From the NCBI GenBank assembly GCA_947165895.1, contig CAMVCB010000003.1, positions 1 through 64,000 on the forward strand: DNA of 64,000 nucleotides. Reading direction: 5' to 3'. The notes under the pieces were generated by a model. The model ran no database searches, was not told where the DNA came from, and was given only the letters and a program-made list of their open reading frames with translations. The stretch comes from an uncultured Treponema sp. Its GTDB lineage: Bacteria > Spirochaetota > Spirochaetia > Treponematales > Treponemataceae. Of this stretch, positions 33,481 through 41,835 are shown piece by piece; the first letter of the stretch is position 1, and each line of letters opens with the position of its first letter. The translations under genes and the position numbers were made by a program.

Positions 33481-34839
33481 TTACACCAAACCTTGAGCTA
33501 CCATTGCGTTTGCCACTTTGACAAATCCCGCAATATTCGCACCTGCGACATAGTTAACCCAGTTGCCTTCTTTAGCACCGAATTTAACTGCTGTGTCGTA
33601 AGCGTTGTTGTGGATGTTAATCATGATGTCATGGAGTTTTTCATCAACTTCTTTTGCAGACCATGAAAGGCGCTCTGAGTTCTGAGACATTTCAAGACCT
33701 GATGTTGCAACACCACCGGCATTAGAAGCTTTTCCTGGAGCGTAGAGAATCTTTGCAGCAAGGAATTTGTTTACAGCGTCGATGTTAGAAGGCATGTTAG
33801 CACCTTCAGCAACAAGTTTTACGCCGTTATCAAGAAGCTTCTGTGCATCTTCGCCAAGAAGTTCGTTCTGTGTAGCACATGGGAATGCACAGTCACATTT
33901 AACTTCCCAAACTTTTTTGCCTTCAAAGTATTTAGCAGATGGGAACTGCTTAGCATATTCAGCAATGCGGCCGCGGCGAACTGTTTTGAGCTCTTTAACC
34001 CAGTCAAGTTTTTCCTGAGTAATACCGTCTGCATCGTAGATGTATCCGTTTGAGTCAGAAAGTGTAACAACCTTTGCACCAAGCTGGATGAGTTTTTCTG
34101 CAGCATATTCTGCAACGTTTCCTGAACCAGAAACAACACAAACCTTACCCTTGAAGTCGTCTCCAACTTTCTTGAGCATTTCCTGAGCAAAGTAGATAAG
34201 ACCATAACCGGTAGCTTCTGTACGAATCAAAGAACCACCGAATGTAAGACCTTTACCTGTCAAAACTCCAGTATATTCATCGCGGATTCTCTTGTACTGT
34301 CCGAAGAGATATCCGATTTCGCGTCCGCCAACGTTTTTATCACCGGCTGGAACGTCTGTATCAGCTCCAATATGGCGATAGAGTTCTGTCATAAATGACT
34401 GGCAGAAGCGCATAACTTCTTTGTCTGATTTTCCGTGAGGATCGAAGTCAGAACCACCTTTACCACCACCCATTGGCAGTGTTGTAAGAGAGTTTTTAAG
34501 AACCTGTTCAAATCCAAGGAACTTCAAAACTGAAAGGTTAACTTCTTTAGAGAAACGAAGACCTCCTTTGTAAGGACCAATTGCAGAGTTGTACTGAACA
34601 CGGAAACCACGGTTTACATGATAGTTACCTGCATCATCCATCCAAGGTACTCTGAACTGAATTACGCGCTCTGGCTCAACAAGACGTTCAAGAATTGCGT
34701 TTGGCTCAAGTTCCGGCATTTTTTCTACAACTGGATCAAGAGTTGTAAGAACTTCTTCCACAGCCTGCAAAAATTCAGGTTCGTTGGCATTCTTTGCTTT
34801 TACTTCTTCCCATACACGGTTTACGTAAGCATTTTTCAT
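33481..34839 (-). CDS. gdhA: Glutamate dehydrogenase
   Basis: This 452-residue hexameric-type enzyme reductively aminates 2-oxoglutarate with ammonia, or the reverse. It shows the substrate region GGLRFSKEVNLSVLKFLGFEQ, the catalytic PMGGGKGGSDFDPHGKSD and the dinucleotide fold VCVVSGSGNVAEYAAEKL. Length and motifs fit the NADP-type bacterial enzymes; coenzyme choice is inferred. Ribosome site AAGGAG. A covarying 3' element and then a terminator follow the stop codon. Confidence 0.95.
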   Translation of the reverse strand: MKNAYVNRVWEEVKAKNANEPEFLQAVEEVLTTLDPVVEKMPELEPNAILERLVEPERVIQFRVPWMDDAGNYHVNRGFRVQYNSAIGPYKGGLRFSKEVNLSVLKFLGFEQVLKNSLTTLPMGGGKGGSDFDPHGKSDKEVMRFCQSFMTELYRHIGADTDVPAGDKNVGGREIGYLFGQYKRIRDEYTGVLTGKGLTFGGSLIRTEATGYGLIYFAQEMLKKVGDDFKGKVCVVSGSGNVAEYAAEKLIQLGAKVVTLSDSNGYIYDADGITQEKLDWVKELKTVRRGRIAEYAKQFPSAKYFEGKKVWEVKCDCAFPCATQNELLGEDAQKLLDNGVKLVAEGANMPSNIDAVNKFLAAKILYAPGKASNAGGVATSGLEMSQNSERLSWSAKEVDEKLHDIMINIHNNAYDTAVKFGAKEGNWVNYVAGANIAGFVKVANAMVAQGLV

Positions 34840-35044
34840 TTCGTTTTACTCCTTTTGAAATGTAAAAAGGGATGCATTCAGCAACAGCATTCTGCATATT
34901 TATACATTCCCGGATAATAAATATACCAAAATCACCTTTTTTTATAAAGTAATTGAGAAAGAAATTTTAATAAAATTAAATATTTTTAGTAAGAATAAAG
35001 TGTTATATTTTCTTTGATTTTATGTACCACATCATAGAAAACTG
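34840..35044. other. Intergenic region between gdhA and the phosphatase gene
   Basis: This AT-rich divergent region holds the gdhA ribosome site and promoter (not resolved) and, at its right end, the phosphatase -10 element. I see no small ORF or stable hairpin. Confidence 0.4.
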
Positions 35045-35053
35045 TGTTATAAT
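35045..35053 (+). promoter_or_regulatory. Extended -10 element of the lipoprotein-type PP2C phosphatase gene (leaderless)
   Basis: TGT-TATAAT ends exactly 6 nt before the GTG start at 35060. The nearby GGAG touches the start codon and cannot act as a ribosome site. Confidence 0.55.
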
Positions 35054-35059
35054 TATGGA

Positions 35060-37273
35060 GTGTTTTTAAAATCAAAAAAATTAAAAATACGGCAATTTTT
35101 TCTCTTTCTATTTTTAAGTTTGTTTTTCACATCCTGTGGTCCTCGTATTCCCGGCGCTGAAAATAAAATTGAAGTAGGTGATTCTTTTTATTACTGGGAA
35201 GCGGGCGCTGAATCAAATCCCGGTGATGTGATGAAAAACCTTGATAAATTCAAAAAACTTGAAGATAAAACAGTCAATAATTTGCGTAATGTTCTTGGAA
35301 AAGGTGAACATTATGTCTGGGTAAAATTTGATTTTACAATTCCTGATTATTTCAGAGGCCAGCCTTTAATGCTTGTCATCCCTCACATGAAGGTTGCAGA
35401 ACAGCTCTGGCTCAACGGAATTTTTATTTCTCAGGCAGGAAATTTTCCACCAAGAACCCAATCAACACTTTTTAAAGCTCACTTTTTCAGTTTCCCTATA
35501 AACCTTCTGAATAATGAACCGGGGGCAAAAAACACTGTTTTAATTAAGATTTTCTGTATGGGAAAAAGCGGCATTTCAAGTCATTCCTTTATTCAACCGC
35601 CTCAATTTGCTTTCCCCGCGCAGGAAATCATAAATTTCCACCACACCCGAATTTACATGTTCCTGGTGGGAACCCTGATTTTTACCTTTATTCTTTACAT
35701 CTGCCTTTTCTTCAGTCTTCCAAAGTTCAAGGAATTCCGTGATTTTGCCCTGATGAACCTTTTTACAATTTTCTTCCTGATTCCTTTCTTTGCGACAGAG
35801 CTTCCTATTTATAACAGCGGAATAATTCCATTCCTTCTGTTTACAAAATTTACCTATTGTATTCCGGCCTTTTTCACAATTGCATTTACAGCTCATTTTG
35901 CCTTTAACTTTATGCATACCAGACAGCCGCTCTGGATAAAAATTACACGAACTATAATCCTTGCCATCCAGATTATCATTACCCTTTCTATTCCAACTTA
36001 TCAGCAGCTGGTTGATACAATGCCTCTTTTATTCGGACTGCTTATTGCCCAGGGAATGTTTGCCGTTGTTCTTGTCATAAGAAATTTTATAAAAAAAGAA
36101 AACCGCAGACTTTCCATTCTCTTTACATTGGGCTTTACACCACTCTTTTTGACAGCAGACATAGACATTATGAGACGAGTCCATGACCACACACAGACTT
36201 ATACTTTCATATCCCTTTTCGGATGGCTTTTCTCCATTACTGTGTTTATCATCGTCCTCAGTGTCCGCTTCGCTAAAACCTACGCAAGCAACGAAAGACT
36301 TACAAATCATCTGCAGGATGAAATTGAAAAACAGACCCGTGAAATTAAGAGTGCAAACAACGAGCTTTCTGTTTTGAACGAAAGACTTGAAAGAGAAAAA
36401 CTGATTGCTGATATGGATTTACAGATGGCATCAATTGTTCAGCAGAGATTCTTTCCCCGTCCAAACAAGCACTTCCGAGGCTGGGAGATTTCCGTTTACT
36501 ATTCTCCGCAATCAAAGGTTTCCGGCGACCTTTACGACTACTACAACTACAACGAAATTCTGAACGGACTTTCTCTTTTTGATGTTTCAGGCCATGGTAT
36601 TTCTGCCAGCCTTGTTACAATGCTTTCCAAGAGTATAATTTCTCATACCTTCCAGAAGGGCTTCCGTAACAAAGAAAGTATGGACGCAATTCTTTCAAGA
36701 ATTAACAACACGATTCTTTATGAAAAAGGTGATATTGAAAACTACATGACAGGTATTCTCTGCCGCTTCGGAGATCCTTGTAAAAATGAGGCCTGCCAGG
36801 TAGAAATCGGAAATGCGGGTCATCCTTATCCGCTTTTGTATAGTGCAAGAGATAATGATGTAAGAACAATCCGGGGAACTGACGGCAAAAAGCATTACGG
36901 CGCAATCGGAATGAAGGGAATTGCCGTAGCCTTTGCAACCGCAGATTTTGATATGGTGGAAGGCGATATCCTCATGTGCTACACCGACGGTCTCACAGAA
37001 TCAACCGACAGGCAGCTCAATCAGTATGGAACAGACAGAATCAGACGCCTGCTTGCAGAAAATAATTCTAAATCTGCCTCAGAACTATTAAAAATTATTA
37101 CTGAAGATTTCTATAACTTTACGGAAAACAAACCGGTTGAAGATGACATTACAATCATCATCGCAAAAAGAACAAATCCTGATGATTATGTAGCAGATGA
37201 AGAGCGCGAAGAAGAGGAAGTTCTGATTGAACCTGAAGAAGAACTTGAAGAACTTCCTCCTTCTGAATATTAA
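35060..37273 (+). CDS. Membrane-anchored SpoIIE-type PP2C phosphatase with seven-TM sensor (7TM-DISM-like)
   Basis: This 737-residue protein starts at GTG. It has a lipoprotein signal (FLFLSLFFTSC, Cys26), an extracytoplasmic beta-sandwich (about 50-185; HYVWVKFDFTIPDYFRGQPL, QLWLNGIFISQAGNFPP) and seven membrane segments (about 195-405). A coiled coil (410-460) and a SpoIIE/PP2C serine phosphatase domain (465-710) follow: VSGDLYDYYNYNE, LFDVSGHGISASLVTMLSKS, NAGHPYPLL, CYTDGLTES, EDDITIIIAKR. The metal-binding aspartates are present. It probably senses an external ligand and dephosphorylates an anti-sigma-factor antagonist. A second protein of the same plan lies at 59767. The acidic tail (EEEEVLIEPEEELEEL) is unusual. 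Confidence 0.85.
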   Translation: MFLKSKKLKIRQFFLFLFLSLFFTSCGPRIPGAENKIEVGDSFYYWEAGAESNPGDVMKNLDKFKKLEDKTVNNLRNVLGKGEHYVWVKFDFTIPDYFRGQPLMLVIPHMKVAEQLWLNGIFISQAGNFPPRTQSTLFKAHFFSFPINLLNNEPGAKNTVLIKIFCMGKSGISSHSFIQPPQFAFPAQEIINFHHTRIYMFLVGTLIFTFILYICLFFSLPKFKEFRDFALMNLFTIFFLIPFFATELPIYNSGIIPFLLFTKFTYCIPAFFTIAFTAHFAFNFMHTRQPLWIKITRTIILAIQIIITLSIPTYQQLVDTMPLLFGLLIAQGMFAVVLVIRNFIKKENRRLSILFTLGFTPLFLTADIDIMRRVHDHTQTYTFISLFGWLFSITVFIIVLSVRFAKTYASNERLTNHLQDEIEKQTREIKSANNELSVLNERLEREKLIADMDLQMASIVQQRFFPRPNKHFRGWEISVYYSPQSKVSGDLYDYYNYNEILNGLSLFDVSGHGISASLVTMLSKSIISHTFQKGFRNKESMDAILSRINNTILYEKGDIENYMTGILCRFGDPCKNEACQVEIGNAGHPYPLLYSARDNDVRTIRGTDGKKHYGAIGMKGIAVAFATADFDMVEGDILMCYTDGLTESTDRQLNQYGTDRIRRLLAENNSKSASELLKIITEDFYNFTENKPVEDDITIIIAKRTNPDDYVADEEREEEEVLIEPEEELEELPPSEY

Positions 37274-37275
37274 CC

Positions 37276-38484
37276 TTATCCGCGAATCTTGTTATTCAAA
37301 GCATCAAGCGTAGACTGAACGTCGGCTCCATGCCAGATTTCATTCAAGGCAGCCCCTGTTTCGCCCCAGAATTTTCCCATTGCAGGAATAGACGGCATAG
37401 GAAAGGCGTAATCAAGCTGTTCAAGAAAGCCCGGCATATAAGGACTGCTGACCTTTGTATTTATGGCAGGCATGGCACCTGTAAGCGAAAATCTTAACTG
37501 CTGCATTTCCGGAGTAAGCATAAAGGCCGCAAAATCTGCAGCTTCTTTCGGATGTCTTGATGCCGCCGTTACAAACATTCCCCTGGTTCCGCTGAAGGAA
37601 GCGGCCGGCTTACTTTCTCCCGGTAAGGCTGGAATGCAGGCAACACCGAAATCGATTCCGGCTTTTTCAAAGGTATTTACGTTCCAAAGCCCTGTAATGT
37701 GCATTGCGGCATTTCCAGAAGAAAACATACCGTCGCAGGAAGCTGTGCTGAGTTCTACATTTTCAAGCCCAAGACTGGAGCGCAGGCTCTGGAAAAACTT
37801 CAGTCCCTTTACAGCGGCAGGAGTGTTCATATTAGGATTATTTGCCTCTGTTCCGCTTTCACCGTAAAGACGGTTGCCGTTTGCAGTTGTAAAAAGAATC
37901 GAATAATAGCCGCTTGTCACATCCATTACAAAGCCATACTGTCCCGGATGACTTGCATTAAAATTTTTTACCCAGGTTACAAGCTCTTCCCAGCTTTTTG
38001 GAACTTCCCGCTCGCTGATCAGATGCTTATTGTAAAAAAGGGCATAAGTTTCTGCACTCGCAGGATAACCGTACATTGTGCCGTTGTAAGTAAGGGCCTT
38101 TGAGCAGGCTCCAAGCACCTGCTTTGAAATATCCTTTGGATTTTCTGTAGGTAAAATAAGCTTCTGAGAAACAAGGCTTCCCAGATTATCATGAGGAGCC
38201 GCAATAATATCAGGCGCAAGGCCGTTAGGAGCATCTGCTGTAAGGGCTGTCACCGTGTTATGAAGCTCAACATTTATGAAATCAACAATAACATTGGGAT
38301 GAAGAGCCGTGTAAGCCTTTCCTGCCTTTTTTATAAATTCATCAATTCCGTTTTTTGACTCCCATACGCGGATGTGAATTTCCTTTTCGTTTTCGACAAC
38401 AAGGCCCGACCTTCCTTTTGTACAGGCTGAAAACCCTGCTGCCGCAAGTGCTATAAGTGCAAAACCTAAAAATCTATGTTTCAT
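37276..38484 (-). CDS. Extracellular sugar-binding lipoprotein (family 1 SBP)
   Basis: This 402-residue MalE-like binding protein has a lipoprotein signal (LIALAAAGFSAC, Cys21). The SBP_bac_1 layout is present: IHIRVWESKNGIDEFIKKAG, APDIIAAPHDNLG, YGYPASAETYALFYNKHL and FAAFMLTPEMQQ. No permease or ATPase genes are adjacent. Instead it follows a chemoreceptor gene on the same strand by 31 bp (own ribosome site AGAGGT), beside the arabinose operon. It may present a sugar to the receptor for chemotaxis as well as, or instead of, feeding an ABC importer encoded elsewhere. The ligand is not determined. Confidence 0.82.
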   Translation of the reverse strand: MKHRFLGFALIALAAAGFSACTKGRSGLVVENEKEIHIRVWESKNGIDEFIKKAGKAYTALHPNVIVDFINVELHNTVTALTADAPNGLAPDIIAAPHDNLGSLVSQKLILPTENPKDISKQVLGACSKALTYNGTMYGYPASAETYALFYNKHLISEREVPKSWEELVTWVKNFNASHPGQYGFVMDVTSGYYSILFTTANGNRLYGESGTEANNPNMNTPAAVKGLKFFQSLRSSLGLENVELSTASCDGMFSSGNAAMHITGLWNVNTFEKAGIDFGVACIPALPGESKPAASFSGTRGMFVTAASRHPKEAADFAAFMLTPEMQQLRFSLTGAMPAINTKVSSPYMPGFLEQLDYAFPMPSIPAMGKFWGETGAALNEIWHGADVQSTLDALNNKIRG

Positions 38485-38515
38485 ATTAGCTACCTCTTAA
38501 AATCTCTGATAAGAC

Positions 38516-40597
38516 TTAAACCTGGAACTGGTCAACCTGACCACCGATTTCATTAATTGACTGGCCCATCTGTGACGAAATCTCAGAAAGGGCATTTCCT
38601 GTCTGCCTGATTACTTCAGCTCCACTTTCCATAGTATCCATACTCTGCTTGAGCTCCATTGTAGAAGACTGAAGAGTCTGAATTTCCTTGAGAATTGCGG
38701 CATTTCCTTCCGACATTTCCTTTACGGCAGAAATTACAACCGAAGTCGAGTCGTTCATGCTGTTCAGGGAAAGATTGATTTTTTCAGAATCACGATTCTG
38801 CTCATCCATGGCAACAGAAATTTCCTGAACAAGATAATCTGTAGACTGGATTTCCTGACTAACATCCTTAAATGCAATCCGCGATTCATTGGAAGCGGAA
38901 ATAATTTCGCTGATAGATTCCTGAATGTTTTTAAGCTGCTCTCCGATTTCCTTTGACTGAGCCGTAGAAGTTTCTGAAAGCTTACGGATTTCATCAGCAA
39001 CAACACTAAAGCCCTTACCTGCCTCACCTGCATGAGCCGCTTCAATAGCCGCATTCATGGCAAGCAGGTTTGTCTGACTGGCAATTTCACGGATTGTCTT
39101 GTTGGCATTTCCAAGCATCTTTGACTGGTCACCTACAATTTCAATCTTATTGCTTACATCATCCTGCTTTTGAACACCATTCTGTGCCTTAAGCTCAAGA
39201 TTCTTAAAGGAATCTGCCATTTTTGCGACAGAATTGTTTACCTTTTCAATATTCAAAATCATTGCAGAAACCGCCTGACCGGCAACCTTAACACTGGCAC
39301 TTTGATTTTCAACCATGCGTTCAAGGGATTCAATATTCGAAGCAATTTCATGAACGGCTGTTGCTGTCTGATCTACGCTGGCAAACTGCTGGGTGGTTCC
39401 ATCCCGGGTAGATTTAATATGCTGAAGAATTGATTCTATTGAAGAAAGTGTGTTTTCCGTATCCTGTTTAAGGAGATTTCCTACCTCAAAAAGGGAATTC
39501 TTAGACTCCTTCATAACCTTCATAATGCTCTGCAGCTTTTCCGTAAAGGTATTAAATCCGTCCACAACTTCGGCAATTTCATATTCAGTTTTGATTTTGA
39601 TTCGCTGGGTAAGGTCAGCTTTTCCAGATGCGATTTCATTAATGCTTGCACTTACCTTTCTCAAAGGCTTTAAGCTTCGGGCAAGAATGAGTCCGCTCAA
39701 TGAACCCAGAATAATTGAAACAATTGTGATAAGCATCATACGGATAAGAACCGTATTCAAAACAGCAAGGGCTTCATGCTTATTCTGTATGATTCCCAGG
39801 TGCCAGTCACCATTATTAATTGTAACAAATGACAGATAATATTCCTTTCCATCCATAAAGAAGGTTTCAAGTCCCGATTCTTCCTGAATCATCTTAATCT
39901 GAAGCTCACGGAACTGACCGAATTTTCCTTCCGGCGCATAATAGGCATCATGGATATTGTTTTCAAGAACAGTTCTTCCCTTGTAATCTACACCGGCCAT
40001 CTTTTCACCTGCATCATTGATAATGAAAATAAAGCCGTCATAATCAAGTTCAATGGAAGAAGTAATTTTATTTGTAAAGGAGGCATCTGCCACACCCGAA
40101 AGAACACCTACAACTCCGCCATGTTCATCACGCAGAGGGCTGCTGACAACTACAACCATCTTATTATAACGCTCATCGTAAACAAGATCGGAAATATTTG
40201 CCGTACCGCCAAGGGCAATTCCGTAATAAGAACGGCCTCCTACCCAGATATCAGCTCCCTGAGTTGAGTGGGCCATACCGTTTACATTTCCTACCTCAAA
40301 GGATTCAAAGCCGACACGCTTTGCCTCAGCCTGCAGAATCGGCCGCTGAATATCCCAGTCCATACTCCTGATATCATTTCGCTGGGCAACGGCTTCAACC
40401 TCGCGGATGTATGCTTCTATGGAAAGTTCAATAAGCTTTCCCGCATCATCGCGGCATTTTGTCATTGTACTTACAACCTGTTTTGTCTGAACTCTATACA
40501 AAAGAACAACTGAAAAGCCGGTCAGCAGAATACAGATAAAAACTACAAGAAGTGCAATTCTTGCAACAATTTTAAAGGACAAGGTATTTGTCTTCAT
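38516..40597 (-). CDS. Methyl-accepting chemotaxis protein with dCache-type sensor
   Basis: This 693-residue chemoreceptor has TM1 (about 8-32), a periplasmic dCache-like domain (about 35-285; FEVGNVNGMAHSTQGADIWVGGRSY, VVSSPLRDEHGGVVGVLSG), TM2 (about 288-312), a HAMP domain (RSLKPLRKVSASINEIASGK) and a long cytoplasmic coiled coil. The coiled coil carries the invariant hairpin tip (EIASQTNLLAMNAAIEAAHA, GKGFSVVADEIRKLSE). It signals to CheA/CheW. It is divergent from the LacI-type regulator of the arabinose operon and heads a two-gene unit with a sugar-binding lipoprotein. Ribosome site TAGGAG. Confidence 0.93.
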   Translation of the reverse strand: MKTNTLSFKIVARIALLVVFICILLTGFSVVLLYRVQTKQVVSTMTKCRDDAGKLIELSIEAYIREVEAVAQRNDIRSMDWDIQRPILQAEAKRVGFESFEVGNVNGMAHSTQGADIWVGGRSYYGIALGGTANISDLVYDERYNKMVVVVSSPLRDEHGGVVGVLSGVADASFTNKITSSIELDYDGFIFIINDAGEKMAGVDYKGRTVLENNIHDAYYAPEGKFGQFRELQIKMIQEESGLETFFMDGKEYYLSFVTINNGDWHLGIIQNKHEALAVLNTVLIRMMLITIVSIILGSLSGLILARSLKPLRKVSASINEIASGKADLTQRIKIKTEYEIAEVVDGFNTFTEKLQSIMKVMKESKNSLFEVGNLLKQDTENTLSSIESILQHIKSTRDGTTQQFASVDQTATAVHEIASNIESLERMVENQSASVKVAGQAVSAMILNIEKVNNSVAKMADSFKNLELKAQNGVQKQDDVSNKIEIVGDQSKMLGNANKTIREIASQTNLLAMNAAIEAAHAGEAGKGFSVVADEIRKLSETSTAQSKEIGEQLKNIQESISEIISASNESRIAFKDVSQEIQSTDYLVQEISVAMDEQNRDSEKINLSLNSMNDSTSVVISAVKEMSEGNAAILKEIQTLQSSTMELKQSMDTMESGAEVIRQTGNALSEISSQMGQSINEIGGQVDQFQV

Positions 40598-40676
40598 AAA
40601 TATTACTCCTAGCGTAAATTATAGGGGAGATTTTTTATATTGGAAATATTTTCTTTAAAAATATTAGATTTTTTAT

Positions 40677-40734
40677 TTGACAGTCCGGCGTCCAGGGTGT
40701 ATTCTGAATACAGGATTGCGTGTACGTTCACGCA
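40677..40734 (+). promoter_or_regulatory. Promoter and LacI-type operator of the arabinose operon
   Basis: TTGACA (40677-40682), a 17-bp spacer and TATTCT (40700-40705) form a strong promoter. Just past the expected start lies the 18-bp palindrome TGCGTGTACGTTCACGCA (40717-40734) with the central CG of LacI-family operators. A repressor bound there would block transcription of its own gene and araBAD. Confidence 0.75.
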
Positions 40735-40762
40735 GTTTTACAGATATTTTGGGAGATTTTTA

Positions 40763-41785
40763 GTGACTGTAACTGAAATTGCAGAAATTGCAGGCGTTTC
40801 AACCGGAACTGTAGACCGTGTAATTCATAACCGGGGCAGAGTTTCTGAAGAAACAAGGGAAAAAATCAATAAAATTATCTCTGAAAACGACTATACTCCC
40901 GACCCTATTGCGAGATTTTTAAAGAAAAAAGGTGATTTTAAGATTGGAGTTCTCATTCCGGCCATTTCTGAAGAAAGCGGCTACTGGAAGGCTATCTATG
41001 ACGGCATTTTAAATGCGTGCGTGAACGATTACGCAGCTTTCGGCTTCCAGATTGAACTCTTCGGCTTTAAACGCCCGGATGTACCTTCCCTGAAAGCTCA
41101 GTTCAAAAAAATGATTAAAGCGGACTGCTCGGCTTACATCATAGCGCCGATTATGCAGGAAGAAATTATGTTCCTCTTAAGTCAGGAAAAGCTCACAGCC
41201 CCTTACTGCTTTATTGACTCGCCTCTGCCGGAAGCCCTTCCAATCACAACAATTGCACAAAACCCTTTTAAAGCCGGCTTTATGGCAGGAAAACTGACCC
41301 GCCTTTGCTCAGCAAGAAGCGGAACCTTTGCCGTAATCAAACCCTTTTCAGAAAGCTATAACCTGAACGAACGGGCCCGGGGTTTTGCTTCCTACTTTTT
41401 ACAGACAAAGGACTGCAGAGCGATTCAGAAAATTGCCAGGGGCAGCCGTCAGGAAGAAATTGCGGATGCAGTTTTTCAGCTTGTTCATGATTCGGAGGAT
41501 TTGCGGGGAATCTGCCTTGTAAACTCGGAAGTTCACTTTGCCGGACAGAAAATCGCCGAAATGGGCTTAAAGGATAAGATTGCCGTCGTAGGCTTTGACC
41601 TTGTAGACAGCAATATTGAGGCACTCAAAAATGATAAAGTCGATGCCCTTATTTCACAGGATCCGCACGGACAGGGCAGCCTTGTGATGAAGGAAATCTA
41701 CAAGAATCTGGTGCTGGAAAAAGAGGTTGAAAAGGAAGTAAATATTCCGCTCAACGTTTTCTTTAAGGAAAATATTGATTTTTGA
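40763..41785 (+). CDS. LacI-family transcriptional regulator of the arabinose operon
   Basis: This protein of about 340 residues starts at GTG 40763 (GGGAG seven bases upstream). An upstream in-frame extension would add 41 residues unlike the family. The helix-turn-helix is at the very N-terminus (VTVTEIAEIAGVSTGTVDRV). A periplasmic-binding-protein-like effector domain follows (FKIGVLIPAISEESGYWKAI to the end). It is immediately upstream of araB (50 bp) and presumably represses the operon until L-arabinose or a derivative binds. Two operator-like palindromes, one after its promoter and one inside its own gene (41018-41035), suggest looping. Confidence 0.85.
   Translation: MTVTEIAEIAGVSTGTVDRVIHNRGRVSEETREKINKIISENDYTPDPIARFLKKKGDFKIGVLIPAISEESGYWKAIYDGILNACVNDYAAFGFQIELFGFKRPDVPSLKAQFKKMIKADCSAYIIAPIMQEEIMFLLSQEKLTAPYCFIDSPLPEALPITTIAQNPFKAGFMAGKLTRLCSARSGTFAVIKPFSESYNLNERARGFASYFLQTKDCRAIQKIARGSRQEEIADAVFQLVHDSEDLRGICLVNSEVHFAGQKIAEMGLKDKIAVVGFDLVDSNIEALKNDKVDALISQDPHGQGSLVMKEIYKNLVLEKEVEKEVNIPLNVFFKENIDF
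41018..41035. promoter_or_regulatory. Second LacI-type operator-like palindrome inside the regulator gene
   Basis: TGCGTGAACGATTACGCA shares length, central CG and outer half-sites with the operator at 40717; three of the four half-sites read TGCGTGWAC. The start-to-start distance is 301 bp. It could serve as an auxiliary operator, or be a coincidence within coding sequence. Confidence 0.45.
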
Positions 41786-41835
41786 TTAAGAAAGGAAAAT
41801 CGCTGAATACGATTTACTCAGGAGGATAAAAAAAA

